From: Alphaproteobacteria bacterium
Lineage (GTDB): Bacteria; Pseudomonadota; Alphaproteobacteria; Rhizobiales; Xanthobacteraceae
Reading direction: 5' to 3'
Length of the DNA stretch: 42,137 nucleotides
NCBI GenBank assembly: GCA_009781045.1
Contig: WQYW01000021.1
Span: 1-42,137 of the forward strand
Shown here: positions 7,253 through 16,307 of the stretch, one piece after another
How positions within the stretch are numbered: the first letter of the stretch is position 1
Layout: the number at the start of each line of letters is the position of its first letter
Position numbers and translations under genes: made by a program
The notes under the pieces: generated by a model
Seen by the model: only the letters and a program-made list of their open reading frames with translations
The model's database searches: none
Told to the model about the DNA's origin: nothing

Positions 7253-10200
7253 ATGAGCCATTTTCTGGACCGGCTTTCGTTCTTCACGCGGACCAGGGCG
7301 GAATTCGCTGGTGGTCACGGCATCACCACAACCGAGGATCGTTCCTGGGAGGATGGCTATCGAAAGAGGTGGCAGCACGACAAGGTCGTGCGCTCCACCC
7401 ATGGCGTGAACTGCACCGGGTCCTGTTCGTGGAAGGTCTATGTCAAGGGCGGGATCGTCACCTGGGAAACCCAGCAGACGGATTATCCCCGGACCCGTCC
7501 GGATCTTCCCAATCACGAGCCGCGCGGCTGCCAGAGGGGGGCCAGCTTCAGCTGGTACCTCTATTCCGGCAACCGGGTGAAATATCCCCTGGTGCGGTCG
7601 CGTCTCCTGAAATTGTGGCGCCAGGCGCGCGCCGTGATGACGCCGGTGGCGGCCTGGAAGTCGATCGTCGAGGACCCGGCCAAACGCGCCTCTTATGTTT
7701 CGAAACGCGGTCTCGGCGGTTTCGTGCGCGGCGAGTGGGCGGAGGTCAACGAGATCATCGGCGCGGCCAATGCCTATACCGCCAAGACCTATGGGCCGGA
7801 CCGCGTCTTTGGTTTTTCGCCGATTCCGGCGATGTCGATGGTGAGCTATGCGGCGGGAGCGCGCTATCTGTCGCTGCTCGGCGGCGTCTGCATGTCTTTC
7901 TATGACTGGTATTGCGACCTGCCGCCGGCCTCACCCCAGACCTGGGGGGAGCAGACCGACGTGCCGGAGAGCGCGGACTGGTACAATGCCGGCTTCCTGA
8001 TCCTGTGGGGTTCCAACGTGCCGCAGACGCGCACGCCGGACGCCCATTTCTATACCGAGGTGCGCTACAAGGGCACCAAGAGCGTCGTCGTCAGCCCCGA
8101 CTATGCCGAGGCCACCAAGTTCGCAGACCTGTGGATGTCGCCCAAACAGGGCACCGACGCCGCCTTGGCAATGGCCATGGGCCACGTCATCCTCAAGGAG
8201 TTCCACGTCGATCGCCAGGCGGCCTATTTCAACGACTATGTGCGGCGCTATACCGACATGCCGATGCTGGTGCGGCTGGTCAAACAGGGCGCCACGCTGG
8301 TGCCGGAGCGTTTCCTGCGCGCCTCCGATTTCATCCGCGATCTCGGTGAGGCCAACAATCCCGAGTGGAAAACCGTTGCCTATGACGAGACCACAGGCGA
8401 GATCGTGGTGCCCAAGGGCTCGGTCGGCTTCCGCTGGGGCGAAAGCGGCAAATGGAGTCTTGAGGAGAAGACTTCGGCCGATCAGGATACGAAATTGCGC
8501 CTGTCGCTGGCCGACATCAAGGACCGCGTCGAGCCGGTCGGCTTCCCCTATTTCGGCAATCGGGAACACGACCATTTCCATGGTACCGACCATCCCGATG
8601 TGCTGATCCGCAATGTCCCGGTGAAGAAGCTGCAGCTTGCCGACGGCGAAGCTGTGGTGGCCTCGGTCTATGATCTGTTCCTTGCCAATTACGGCGTCGA
8701 TTATGGCTTCGGCGGCAATAATCTCGGCAAGAGCTATGATGATCTCGAGCCCTATACGCCGGCCTGGGCCGAGAAGGTCTCCGGCGTGCCGCGCGACCAG
8801 ATCATCACGGTGGCACGGGAATTCGCGCTCAACGCCGAAAAGACCAAGGGCCGTTCCATGGTCATCATCGGTGCCGGCATGAACCACTGGTACCATATGG
8901 ACATGAACTACCGCGGCATCATCAATCTTCTGGTGATGTGCGGCTGTATCGGACAGTCCGGCGGCGGCTGGTCGCATTATGTCGGCCAGGAGAAGCTGCG
9001 TCCGCAATCGGGCTGGACGCCTTTGACCTTCGCGCTCGACTGGGGTCGTCCGCCACGGCAGATGAATTCGACCTCGGCCTTCTATGCCCATACCGACCAG
9101 TGGCGTTACGAGACCCTCGATATCAATGAGATCCTATCACCAACCGCGCCCGAAGGGCGGTGGGACGGCATCCTGATTGATTACAACGCCCGCGCCGAGC
9201 GCATGGGCTGGCTGCCGTCGGCGCCGCAACTGCAGACCAATCCGCTCCAGGTCGGCAAACTTGCCGCCGCACTGGGAGTGGAGGCCAAGGACTACGTCGC
9301 CAAGGCTCTGAAGTCGGGGGAACTGGAACTGTCGTGCCAGGATCCGGACAATCCGAAGAACTGGCCGCGCAACATGTTTATCTGGCGCTCCAATCTTCTG
9401 GGTTCGGCCGGCAAGGGCCATGAATATTTCCTCAAGCACCTGCTCGGCACCACCCATGGGGTGATGGGCAAGGATCTCGGGGAGGATGGCCGCAACAAGC
9501 CGGTCGATGTGAAATGGCATGACGCGCCGGTGGAGGGCAAACTCGACCTCCTGGTCACTCTGGATTTCCGGATGTCGACCACCTGCGTCTATTCCGACAT
9601 CGTGCTGCCGACCGCGACCTGGTATGAGAAGAACGATCTCAATACCTCGGATATGCACCCCTTCATCCATCCCCTGTCGGCAGCGGTCGACCCGATCTGG
9701 GAGTCGCGCAGCGACTGGGACATCTACAAGGGGATTGCGGAGGCCTTTTCACGCGTGGCACCGGAAGTGCTGGGCGTCGAAAAGGACGTTGTGCTGACCC
9801 CGATCATGCATGACAGCCCCGGCGAAATCGCCCAGCCCTTCGATGTCAAGGACTGGAAGCGGGGCCAGATCGATCCCATTCCGGGCAAGACAATGCCGGC
9901 GGTGACCGTGGTCGAGCGCGACTATCCCAACCTCTACAAGCGCTTCACGTCGCTTGGGCCGTTGATGGACAAGCTCGGCAACGGCGGCAAGGGGCTGGCC
10001 TGGAACACCTCCCATGAGGTCGATCTGCTGAAAAAGCTCAATGGCGTGGTGCTGGAGGAAGGCACCACCAAGGGCCTGGCGCGGATCGACAGCGCTATCG
10101 ATGCCTGCGAGGTAGTGCTCACGCTCGCCCCCAAAACCAATGGCGAAGTGGCCGTCAAGGCCTGGAAGTCGCTGGAGAAATTCACCGGGCGCGCTCACGC

Positions 10201-11005
10201 CCATCTGGCACTGCCCAAGGAGGACGAGAAGATCCGCTTCCGCGACATCGTCGCCCAGCCGCGCAAGATCATTTCGTCGCCGATCTGGTCGGGTCTGGAA
10301 TCGGAGCAGGTGTGCTACAATGCCGGCTACACCAACGTCCATGAACTGATCCCGTGGCGCACCTTGACCGGGCGTCAGCAGCTCTATCAGGATCATCTGT
10401 GGATGCGGGCCTTCGGCGAGGGCTTCTGCCTCTACCGGCCGCCGATCGACACCAAGACAGTGAAACCGGTGATCGACCGCAAACCCAACGGCAACGGGCA
10501 GGTGGTGCTCAATTTCATCACCCCGCACCAGAAATGGGGCATCCATTCGACCTACACCGACAATCTTCTGATGCTGACCTTGTCGCGCGGCGGGCCGATC
10601 ATCTGGATGAGCGAGGACGACGCCTCGAGCGCCGGCATCGTCGATAACGACTGGATCGAAGCCTACAACACCAACGGGGCCATCGTGGCCCGTGCGGTGG
10701 TGTCGCAGCGGGTCAAGAACGGCATGTGCCTGATGTATCATGCCCAGGAGAAGATCGTGAATACGCCGGGTTCGGAACAGACCGGGCAGCGTGGCGGCAT
10801 TCACAACTCGGTCACCCGCGCCGTGGTCAAGCCGACCCATATGATCGGCGGCTATGTCCAGCAGGCCTATGGTTTCAACTATTACGGGACCGTCGGCTCC
10901 AACCGCGACGAATTCGTCATCATCCGCAAAATGTCGAAAGTCGACTGGCTCGATACACCGACTGTGGATCAGCCCGGCAACCCCAGCCTGGAGGCCGCAG
11001 AATGA
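7253..11005 (+). CDS. narG: Respiratory nitrate reductase alpha subunit (molybdopterin)
   Basis: A 1250-aa catalytic subunit reducing nitrate to nitrite at a Mo-bisMGD centre, facing the cytoplasm on the membrane-bound NarGHI complex. The FS0 [4Fe-4S] ligands are visible as His50, Cys54, Cys58 and Cys93, matching the E. coli spacing exactly. Asp222 in YDWYCDLPP is the molybdenum ligand, and the segment WGEQTDVPESADWYN is typical of NarG. The N-terminus lacks a twin-arginine signal, as in cytoplasmic NarG. ATG 7253 is preceded by AAGGAG (7237-7242). The stop TGA overlaps the narH ATG (ATGA), indicating translational coupling. No damage is seen. Confidence 0.98.
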   Translation: MSHFLDRLSFFTRTRAEFAGGHGITTTEDRSWEDGYRKRWQHDKVVRSTHGVNCTGSCSWKVYVKGGIVTWETQQTDYPRTRPDLPNHEPRGCQRGASFSWYLYSGNRVKYPLVRSRLLKLWRQARAVMTPVAAWKSIVEDPAKRASYVSKRGLGGFVRGEWAEVNEIIGAANAYTAKTYGPDRVFGFSPIPAMSMVSYAAGARYLSLLGGVCMSFYDWYCDLPPASPQTWGEQTDVPESADWYNAGFLILWGSNVPQTRTPDAHFYTEVRYKGTKSVVVSPDYAEATKFADLWMSPKQGTDAALAMAMGHVILKEFHVDRQAAYFNDYVRRYTDMPMLVRLVKQGATLVPERFLRASDFIRDLGEANNPEWKTVAYDETTGEIVVPKGSVGFRWGESGKWSLEEKTSADQDTKLRLSLADIKDRVEPVGFPYFGNREHDHFHGTDHPDVLIRNVPVKKLQLADGEAVVASVYDLFLANYGVDYGFGGNNLGKSYDDLEPYTPAWAEKVSGVPRDQIITVAREFALNAEKTKGRSMVIIGAGMNHWYHMDMNYRGIINLLVMCGCIGQSGGGWSHYVGQEKLRPQSGWTPLTFALDWGRPPRQMNSTSAFYAHTDQWRYETLDINEILSPTAPEGRWDGILIDYNARAERMGWLPSAPQLQTNPLQVGKLAAALGVEAKDYVAKALKSGELELSCQDPDNPKNWPRNMFIWRSNLLGSAGKGHEYFLKHLLGTTHGVMGKDLGEDGRNKPVDVKWHDAPVEGKLDLLVTLDFRMSTTCVYSDIVLPTATWYEKNDLNTSDMHPFIHPLSAAVDPIWESRSDWDIYKGIAEAFSRVAPEVLGVEKDVVLTPIMHDSPGEIAQPFDVKDWKRGQIDPIPGKTMPAVTVVERDYPNLYKRFTSLGPLMDKLGNGGKGLAWNTSHEVDLLKKLNGVVLEEGTTKGLARIDSAIDACEVVLTLAPKTNGEVAVKAWKSLEKFTGRAHAHLALPKEDEKIRFRDIVAQPRKIISSPIWSGLESEQVCYNAGYTNVHELIPWRTLTGRQQLYQDHLWMRAFGEGFCLYRPPIDTKTVKPVIDRKPNGNGQVVLNFITPHQKWGIHSTYTDNLLMLTLSRGGPIIWMSEDDASSAGIVDNDWIEAYNTNGAIVARAVVSQRVKNGMCLMYHAQEKIVNTPGSEQTGQRGGIHNSVTRAVVKPTHMIGGYVQQAYGFNYYGTVGSNRDEFVIIRKMSKVDWLDTPTVDQPGNPSLEAAE

Positions 11006-12522
11006 AAATCCGCGCTCAGATTGCAATGGTGCTGAACCTCGACAAATGTATCGGGTGTCACACCTGCAGCGTCACCTGCAAGAATGTCTGGACCAGCCGC
11101 GAAGGCATGGAATACGCCTGGTTCAACAATGTCGAAACCAAACCCGGGATCGGCTATCCCAAGGACTGGGAAAACCAGGCGCGCTGGAACGGCGGCTGGA
11201 AACGCACCGGCACCGGGGCCATCGAGCCGCGGATCGGCGGCAAGTGGCGGGTGTTGGCGAAGATCTTCGCCAATCCCGATCTGCCGGAGATCGACGACTA
11301 TTACGAGCCCTTCACCTTCGACTATGCGCATCTGCAGAACTCCCCGGAAATGCCGGCGATGCCGGTGGCGCGGCCGCGCTCCCTGATCACGGGCGAGCGC
11401 ATGGAGAAGATCGAATGGGGTCCGAACTGGGAGGAGATTCTCGGCGGCGAATTCGCCAGGCGTTCGAAGGACCAGAATTTCGAAGGTGTCCAGAAGGAGA
11501 TCTACGGCCAGTTCGAAAACACCTTCCTGATGTATCTGCCGCGTCTGTGCGAGCACTGCCTCAACCCGGCCTGTGTGGCATCCTGTCCGTCGGGAGCGAT
11601 CTATAAGCGCGAAGAGGACGGCGTCGTCCTGATCGACCAGGACAAGTGCCGGGGCTGGCGCATGTGCGTCTCGGGCTGTCCCTACAAGAAGATCTATTAC
11701 AACTGGTCGTCGGGGAAATCCGAGAAATGCATCCTGTGCTATCCGCGCCTGGAGTCGGGGATGCCGACGGTGTGCTCGGAGACCTGCGTCGGACGGATCC
11801 GCTATCTCGGCGTCGTGCTCTATGACGCCGACCGGATTGCGGACGCCGCCAACCGCCTCAATGAGCGCGATCTCTACCAGGCCCAGCTTGACATGTTCCT
11901 CAATCCCAACGATCCGGCAGTGATCGCGGAAGCTGGAAAGCAGGGGATTCCCCAGCCCTGGCTGGAGGCGGCGCGCAATTCGCCCGTCTGGAAGATGGCG
12001 ATGGAATGGAAGGTGGCGTTCCCGCTGCACCCGGAATTCCGCACGCTGCCGATGGTGTGGTATATCCCGCCGCTGTCGCCGATTACGGCGGCCTCCGCTG
12101 CCGGCAAGATCGGCCTCGACGGCGACATGCCGGACGTGAAATCGCTGCGCATTCCCATGCGCTATCTCGCCAACCTGCTGACTGCGGGGGATGAGAAGCC
12201 GGTGGTGCAGGGGCTGGAACGCATGCTGGCGATGCGCACCTATATGCGTGCCAAAACGGTCGATGGTGTGGTCGATGAGGCCATTGCCCGCCGCGTCGGC
12301 CTCAAGGCGCAGCAGATCGAGGACATGTATCAGATCATGGCGATCGCCAACTATGAGGATCGCTTCGTGGTACCGACCAGCCATCGCGAGTTCGGCGGCG
12401 ACGCCATGGATCTCCGTGGCTCCTGCGGCTTCAGCTTCGGCAACGGCTGCTCGGGGGGCGAAAGTGAGGTCAATCTGTTCGGGTCGCCGCGCAATGCGAA
12501 GACCCCGATGGAAGTCGTGTGA
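11002..12522 (+). CDS. narH: Respiratory nitrate reductase beta subunit (Fe-S)
   Basis: A 506-aa electron-transfer subunit linking NarI hemes to NarG. Cysteine clusters for three [4Fe-4S] and one [3Fe-4S] centre are visible: CIGCHTCSVTC near the N-terminus, CEHCLNPACVASCP, CRGWRMCVSGCP (Trp in place of a Cys marks the [3Fe-4S] cluster) and CILCYPRLESGMPTVC. ATG 11002 overlaps the narG stop by 4 bp. A longer in-frame ORF starts upstream inside narG but is rejected because MKIRAQIAMVLNLDKCIGC is the canonical NarH N-terminus. Confidence 0.98.
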   Translation: MKIRAQIAMVLNLDKCIGCHTCSVTCKNVWTSREGMEYAWFNNVETKPGIGYPKDWENQARWNGGWKRTGTGAIEPRIGGKWRVLAKIFANPDLPEIDDYYEPFTFDYAHLQNSPEMPAMPVARPRSLITGERMEKIEWGPNWEEILGGEFARRSKDQNFEGVQKEIYGQFENTFLMYLPRLCEHCLNPACVASCPSGAIYKREEDGVVLIDQDKCRGWRMCVSGCPYKKIYYNWSSGKSEKCILCYPRLESGMPTVCSETCVGRIRYLGVVLYDADRIADAANRLNERDLYQAQLDMFLNPNDPAVIAEAGKQGIPQPWLEAARNSPVWKMAMEWKVAFPLHPEFRTLPMVWYIPPLSPITAASAAGKIGLDGDMPDVKSLRIPMRYLANLLTAGDEKPVVQGLERMLAMRTYMRAKTVDGVVDEAIARRVGLKAQQIEDMYQIMAIANYEDRFVVPTSHREFGGDAMDLRGSCGFSFGNGCSGGESEVNLFGSPRNAKTPMEVV

Positions 12523-13229
12523 TGAAGACCTTCAAGGTGCTGTCGGCACTGCTCTGCTATCCGACGCAAGATCTGGTGCGTGCCGTGCCGGAGCTTGAGG
12601 CGGTGCTCGATTCCGAGGGCATGCTGCCGGGGCCCGGGCGCGAGGCCCTGCACAGACTCTGTGCGGACATCGCCGGGAGCGATATCTATGATCTGCAGGA
12701 GCGCTATTGCCTGCTGTTCGATCGCTCCCGGACCCTGGCGCTGCATCTGTTCGAACATGTCCATGGTGAGAGCCGGGATCGTGGCCAGGCCATGGTCGAT
12801 CTCAAGGCGATGTATGAACAGGCGGGTCTGACCATCGCCGCCAACGAGCTGCCGGACTATGTGCCGCTGCTCCTGGAGTATCTGTCGACGCAGACGGATC
12901 AGGCGGCGCGCGACGTCCTGGGTCAGGCCAGTCATATTTTCGCTGCTCTTGCCGCGCGGCTTTCGCAGCGGGGCTCGCTCTATGCCGGCGTCTTCGAGGT
13001 CCTGGTGACCCTGGCGCAGGAGGCCCCGCAGCGTGCCGTCGTAGAGGAACTTCTCAGGAGTTCAGACACCGATCCGATGGATCTGGCGGCACTCGATGCC
13101 GCCTGGGAGGACGAGGAAATCCGCTTTGGCCCTGCGGCGCAGGGGCAGGGTGCCTGCGGCCATGAAAGTCTCATCGCGCGACTTCGTCACGCCAGGCGCG
13201 CGGTCGACGCCGCGCCGTCATCAATTTAA
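12522..13229 (+). CDS. narJ: Nitrate reductase molybdenum cofactor assembly chaperone
   Basis: A 235-aa all-helical TorD/NarJ-family chaperone needed for cofactor insertion into NarG before membrane attachment; it is not part of the final enzyme. Family features include the start MKTFKVLSALLCYPT, ERYCLLFDRSRTLALHLFEH, and ELPDYVPLLLEYLS. The ATG overlaps the narH TGA by one base (TGATG). narI follows after 16 bp with its own strong ribosome-binding site. Length and order are standard. Confidence 0.96.
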   Translation: MKTFKVLSALLCYPTQDLVRAVPELEAVLDSEGMLPGPGREALHRLCADIAGSDIYDLQERYCLLFDRSRTLALHLFEHVHGESRDRGQAMVDLKAMYEQAGLTIAANELPDYVPLLLEYLSTQTDQAARDVLGQASHIFAALAARLSQRGSLYAGVFEVLVTLAQEAPQRAVVEELLRSSDTDPMDLAALDAAWEDEEIRFGPAAQGQGACGHESLIARLRHARRAVDAAPSSI

Positions 13230-13245
13230 TCTGGAGGAGAGCCAA

Positions 13246-13953
13246 ATGCCGACGCTCAACTCAGTCATCTTCGGCTGGTATCCCTATCTCTGCCTCACGG
13301 TATTTCTGGTTGGAAGCTGGATCCGGTTTGACCGTGAGCAATATACCTGGCGCAGCGGCTCCAGCCAGCTGTTGCGGCGCCGCCAGCTGGTGTGGGGATC
13401 GAATCTGTTCCACGTCGGCATATTGGTGATTTTCATCGGCCATTGCGGCGGTCTTCTGACCCCGATCCGGCTTTTCGATATGCTCGGCATCTCGCATGAG
13501 TTCAAGCAGATGCTGGCAATCGTGGTCGGCGGTGTCGCCGGGCTGACCTGTCTGATCGGCATTGCCATGCTGACCCAGCGCCGTCTGTCCGACCCGCGCA
13601 TCCGTCGCCATTCCTCCTTCGGGGACACCGCGATCCTGCTGCTCCTGTTCCTCCAGCTGCTGCTCGGGCTGTGCACCCTGCCGACCTCCTGGCACCATCT
13701 CGACGGCCATATCATGGTCAAATTCATGGCCTGGGCGCAGGGCGTGCTCACCCTGCAGCCGGATGTCGCCGCCAATGTCGCGGACGTGCCCTGGATTTTC
13801 AAAACCCATATGTTCCTTGGCATGACGCTGTTCCTGCTGTTCCCGTTCACCCGCCTGGTTCACGTCTGGAGCGCGCCGGTCTGGTATCTCGGGCGTTGCG
13901 GCTATCAGCTGGTGCGCCGGCGCCCCGGCCGCGCCATCCAGGCCGCCGAGTAG
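13246..13953 (+). CDS. narI: Respiratory nitrate reductase gamma subunit (cytochrome b)
   Basis: A 235-aa integral membrane diheme cytochrome b that oxidises quinol and anchors NarGH. Five hydrophobic helices are apparent. The four heme-ligating histidines are His56, His66, His188 and His206, nearly the same numbers as in E. coli. ATG 13246 is chosen because CTGGAGGAGA (13231-13240) precedes it and MPTLNSVIFGWYPY is the expected N-terminus. The longer in-frame ORF beginning inside narJ is not credible. Confidence 0.97.
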   Translation: MPTLNSVIFGWYPYLCLTVFLVGSWIRFDREQYTWRSGSSQLLRRRQLVWGSNLFHVGILVIFIGHCGGLLTPIRLFDMLGISHEFKQMLAIVVGGVAGLTCLIGIAMLTQRRLSDPRIRRHSSFGDTAILLLLFLQLLLGLCTLPTSWHHLDGHIMVKFMAWAQGVLTLQPDVAANVADVPWIFKTHMFLGMTLFLLFPFTRLVHVWSAPVWYLGRCGYQLVRRRPGRAIQAAE

Positions 13954-13959
13954 CGCCCG

Positions 13960-14778
13960 TTGCGTGCAGCGCTGCCCAGGCCGCGGACCGTCAGCGTCAA
14001 TGGCACGATTATTCCGCGCGAGGTGATCGCGCGGGAGATGCAGAACCACCCCGCCGACAAGCCGCTTGAGGCCTGGCAGAGAGCGGCGCGGGCACTGGTG
14101 GTGCGCGAATTGCTGCTGGCCGAGGCGTCTCGCCTCGGCATCACGGCGGCCCCGGTGGACACCGACGATGGTTCCCGGGAGACCGAAGAAGAGGCACGGA
14201 TCCGGCAGTTGATCGGGCGCGAGGTGGTGAGCGAGGCGCCCGATGAGGCCGCCTGCCGGTGCTTTTTTGATGCCAACAGAGCCCGTTTTCGCACCTCGGA
14301 CCTGTTCGAGGCTGCCCATATTCTGATTGCGGCGGTTCCGGAAAGCTCGGTGCGGGCACCGGCCCGCGAGGCGGCGGAGGCCATTCTTGCCGCCGTGGTG
14401 GCTGAACCTGCGCGCTTTGATGCCATTGCCGCGGAGCGTTCGGACTGCGCGATGTCGCGCGGCAATGGCGGGCGGCTGGGCCAGATCAGCCGCGGCCAGA
14501 GCGTGGAAGAATTCGATGCCGCCCTGATGGCGATGGCCGAAGGGGAGATTCGTCTGGTCGAAACCCGTTATGGTTTCCACATTCTCCGCCTTGACCACCG
14601 TGCCTGCGGTCAGTGCGTCCCCTTTGAGCTTGCGCAGGACCGGATCAGGACTTACCTCGCCCTTCGTGCCGAGCGGCGCGCGCAGGCAGCCTATGTGGCT
14701 GCTCTCGCCAGCCGTGCCGAGATCACTGGTGTGGAACTGGTGGCGGCAGCCACGGAGGGAGAGGATGGTTCTGGGTGA
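13960..14778 (+). CDS. Parvulin-type peptidylprolyl isomerase of the nar operon
   Basis: A 272-aa protein with an N-terminal SurA/NifM-like helical region and a PpiC/parvulin domain at about residues 115-215: EAAHILIAA, then MSRGNGGRLGQISRGQ, and a C-terminal RYGFHILRLDH. PPIases of this type follow narI in Pseudomonas and other nar operons and are thought to help fold or assemble the reductase; NifM plays a similar part for nitrogenase. There is no signal peptide, so it is cytosolic. The likely start is TTG 13960, only 6 bp after the narI stop. The 3' end overlaps the next gene by 14 bp. Confidence 0.9.
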   Translation: MRAALPRPRTVSVNGTIIPREVIAREMQNHPADKPLEAWQRAARALVVRELLLAEASRLGITAAPVDTDDGSRETEEEARIRQLIGREVVSEAPDEAACRCFFDANRARFRTSDLFEAAHILIAAVPESSVRAPAREAAEAILAAVVAEPARFDAIAAERSDCAMSRGNGGRLGQISRGQSVEEFDAALMAMAEGEIRLVETRYGFHILRLDHRACGQCVPFELAQDRIRTYLALRAERRAQAAYVAALASRAEITGVELVAAATEGEDGSG

Positions 14779-15076
14779 ATTCATCCGCGATTTGAGCCAG
14801 AAGGGCAGGGCGGACGCCTTTCTGGCGCTGTGTCCGGACCTGACCCTGCTCGCCCGTCTTGACGCGGCGGCTGGCGTTGCGGAAGAAACCGTCGGCGAAT
14901 ATGTCGAAAGCGCAGTGCGCCGCTTTGCCAATCAGGCGGGCGACGAGGACTGGCTGGCCCTGGTGAACGCGACCTCGCGCGAGCGCGATCCGGGCCGAAG
15001 CTGCCTGACCCTGATGCTGGCCTGGGCGCTGCGACAGGATGAAGCCCGGAACGAAGGCCCGGTTGGCGCCATATGA
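14765..15076 (+). CDS. Conserved nar-operon protein of unknown function (103 aa)
   Basis: A small acidic, helical protein starting MVLGEFIRDLSQKGRADAFL. It has no signal peptide, no membrane segment and no recognised catalytic motif. It overlaps the preceding PPIase gene by 14 bp and is followed 33 bp later by the moaB-type gene, so it is plausibly translated from the nar transcript. A longer in-frame ORF begins at 14570 inside the PPIase gene but has no support. The position suggests a role in nitrate reductase maturation, but no function can be assigned. Confidence 0.75.
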   Translation: MVLGEFIRDLSQKGRADAFLALCPDLTLLARLDAAAGVAEETVGEYVESAVRRFANQAGDEDWLALVNATSRERDPGRSCLTLMLAWALRQDEARNEGPVGAI

Positions 15077-15109
15077 GGTGGGGCCGCGACGGCCGGGAAT
15101 GGAGTGACC

Positions 15110-15661
15110 ATGACTGCGGATGGTACAGAGGCAGCGAAAGCCAGGATCGGGATTGTCGTGGTCTCCGACCGGGCCAGTTCCGGAACCTATAAGGATGAGG
15201 GCGGCCCGGCCATTGAGGCCTATCTTGCCAGGGTGCTGTCGTCGGCCTGGACGTCCGAGACGCGGATCATTCCGGATGGCGCGGAAAATGTGGCGGCAGC
15301 GTTGAGCGAGCTTGCCGATGCCGAGGGCTGTGACCTGATCCTGACTACCGGGGGCACGGGACCGGCGCTCCGCGACCAGACCCCGGAAGGCACCAGGGCG
15401 GTATTGACCCGGGAACTTGACGGCTTCGGCGAATTGATGCGCCGTGTCAGCCTTGAACAGGTGCCGACCGCGATATTGTCACGCCAGACCGCGGGCATCC
15501 GCGGCAAGAGCCTGATCGTCAACCTGCCGGGGCGGCCCTCTTCCATCGAAGTTTGCCTCAACGCCGTGTTTGCGGCTATTCCCTATTGTCTTGATTTGAT
15601 CGGCGCGCGCAGGATTGAGGTGAACAGCGATGTCTGCAGGGCCTTCCGTCCCGGACAGTGA
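15110..15661 (+). CDS. moaB: MoaB/MogA-type molybdenum cofactor biosynthesis protein
   Basis: A 183-aa cytosolic protein of the MoaB/Mog family, which adenylates molybdopterin before molybdenum insertion. Hallmarks are IGIVVVSDRASSGTYKDEGGP at the N-terminus and TTGGTGPALRDQTPEGT, the nucleotide/pterin-binding loop, followed by the NLPGRPSSIEVCL segment. ATG 15110 has GGAG 5 nt upstream; GTG 15104 is also in frame. The next gene starts 32 bp before its stop. It supplies cofactor for NarG. Whether it acts as MogA (adenylyltransferase) or as the less defined MoaB cannot be settled here. Confidence 0.92.
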   Translation: MTADGTEAAKARIGIVVVSDRASSGTYKDEGGPAIEAYLARVLSSAWTSETRIIPDGAENVAAALSELADAEGCDLILTTGGTGPALRDQTPEGTRAVLTRELDGFGELMRRVSLEQVPTAILSRQTAGIRGKSLIVNLPGRPSSIEVCLNAVFAAIPYCLDLIGARRIEVNSDVCRAFRPGQ

Positions 15662-16307
15662 CGCCGCCGCCATGCCGCCGGTCGCGGCGATCGTCTATGC
15701 CGACAGCGTCTATCCGCAAGCGGCGGTCGAGGCGGTGGTGGCGCAATGCCGCTCCTGCGGACTTGTCCTTGCCGGGGTGCTGCAGCACCACGTCTCGGAC
15801 AAACCGGAGCGGCGCTGCGACATCGTGCTTGAAGATCTGAGCTGCGGTACCCGCACCTCGATCTACGAGGATCGCGGCAATGGCGCTTCGGGCTGCAAGC
15901 TCGACGAGATCGCACTGACCGATGCGGCGAGCCGTGTGGAGCGTCATCTGGAGTGCGATCCCGATGTCCTGGTGCTCAATAAATTCGGCAAGGCCGAAAG
16001 CCTGGGCGGCGGGCTTCTGGACCTGATTGCCACTGCAATCAATCGTCAGGTCACAGTGGTGATCGCGGTGCCGCAGAGCCATCTGGCGGCGTGGCGGGTC
16101 TTTGCCGGCGAGTTTGCCCGTGAACTGCCGCCCGATCCGGTTGTGGTCCGGGATTTTGTGCGCGCGCTGGCACCCCGATCCGCCAAGCCGCGTCATTGCC
16201 GGCGAGGGGCGGAAACCTTTACGACGGAAGGCGCGCCCGCAACGGTCCTCACCGCAAAAACGGGTTCGCGAGGAAGCGCGGAAAAAAGGGACATGAAAGA
16301 GAAATGA
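15630..16307 (+). CDS. DUF2478 domain-containing protein
   Basis: A 225-aa protein whose first ~180 residues fit DUF2478, a family related to THEP1-like nucleotide-binding proteins and commonly found beside molybdenum transport and cofactor genes. Typical segments are AAIVYADSVYPQAAVEAVV and the signature LNKFGKAESLGGGLLDLI. No classical GxxxxGKT Walker A is visible. The last ~40 residues are basic, low in complexity and not conserved-looking. The start overlaps the moaB-type gene by 32 bp, and the stop overlaps the next ATG (ATGA). A molybdenum-related role is inferred only from family context. Confidence 0.82.
   Translation: MSAGPSVPDSDAAAMPPVAAIVYADSVYPQAAVEAVVAQCRSCGLVLAGVLQHHVSDKPERRCDIVLEDLSCGTRTSIYEDRGNGASGCKLDEIALTDAASRVERHLECDPDVLVLNKFGKAESLGGGLLDLIATAINRQVTVVIAVPQSHLAAWRVFAGEFARELPPDPVVVRDFVRALAPRSAKPRHCRRGAETFTTEGAPATVLTAKTGSRGSAEKRDMKEK

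Noticed and set aside
9749..11026. 425-aa minus-strand ORF opposite narG
   Set aside because: It is the antisense shadow of narG with no independent features.
13261..14931. 556-aa minus-strand ORF across narI and the PPIase
   Set aside because: It is the antisense of well-supported operon genes and is rich in Arg/Gln/His.
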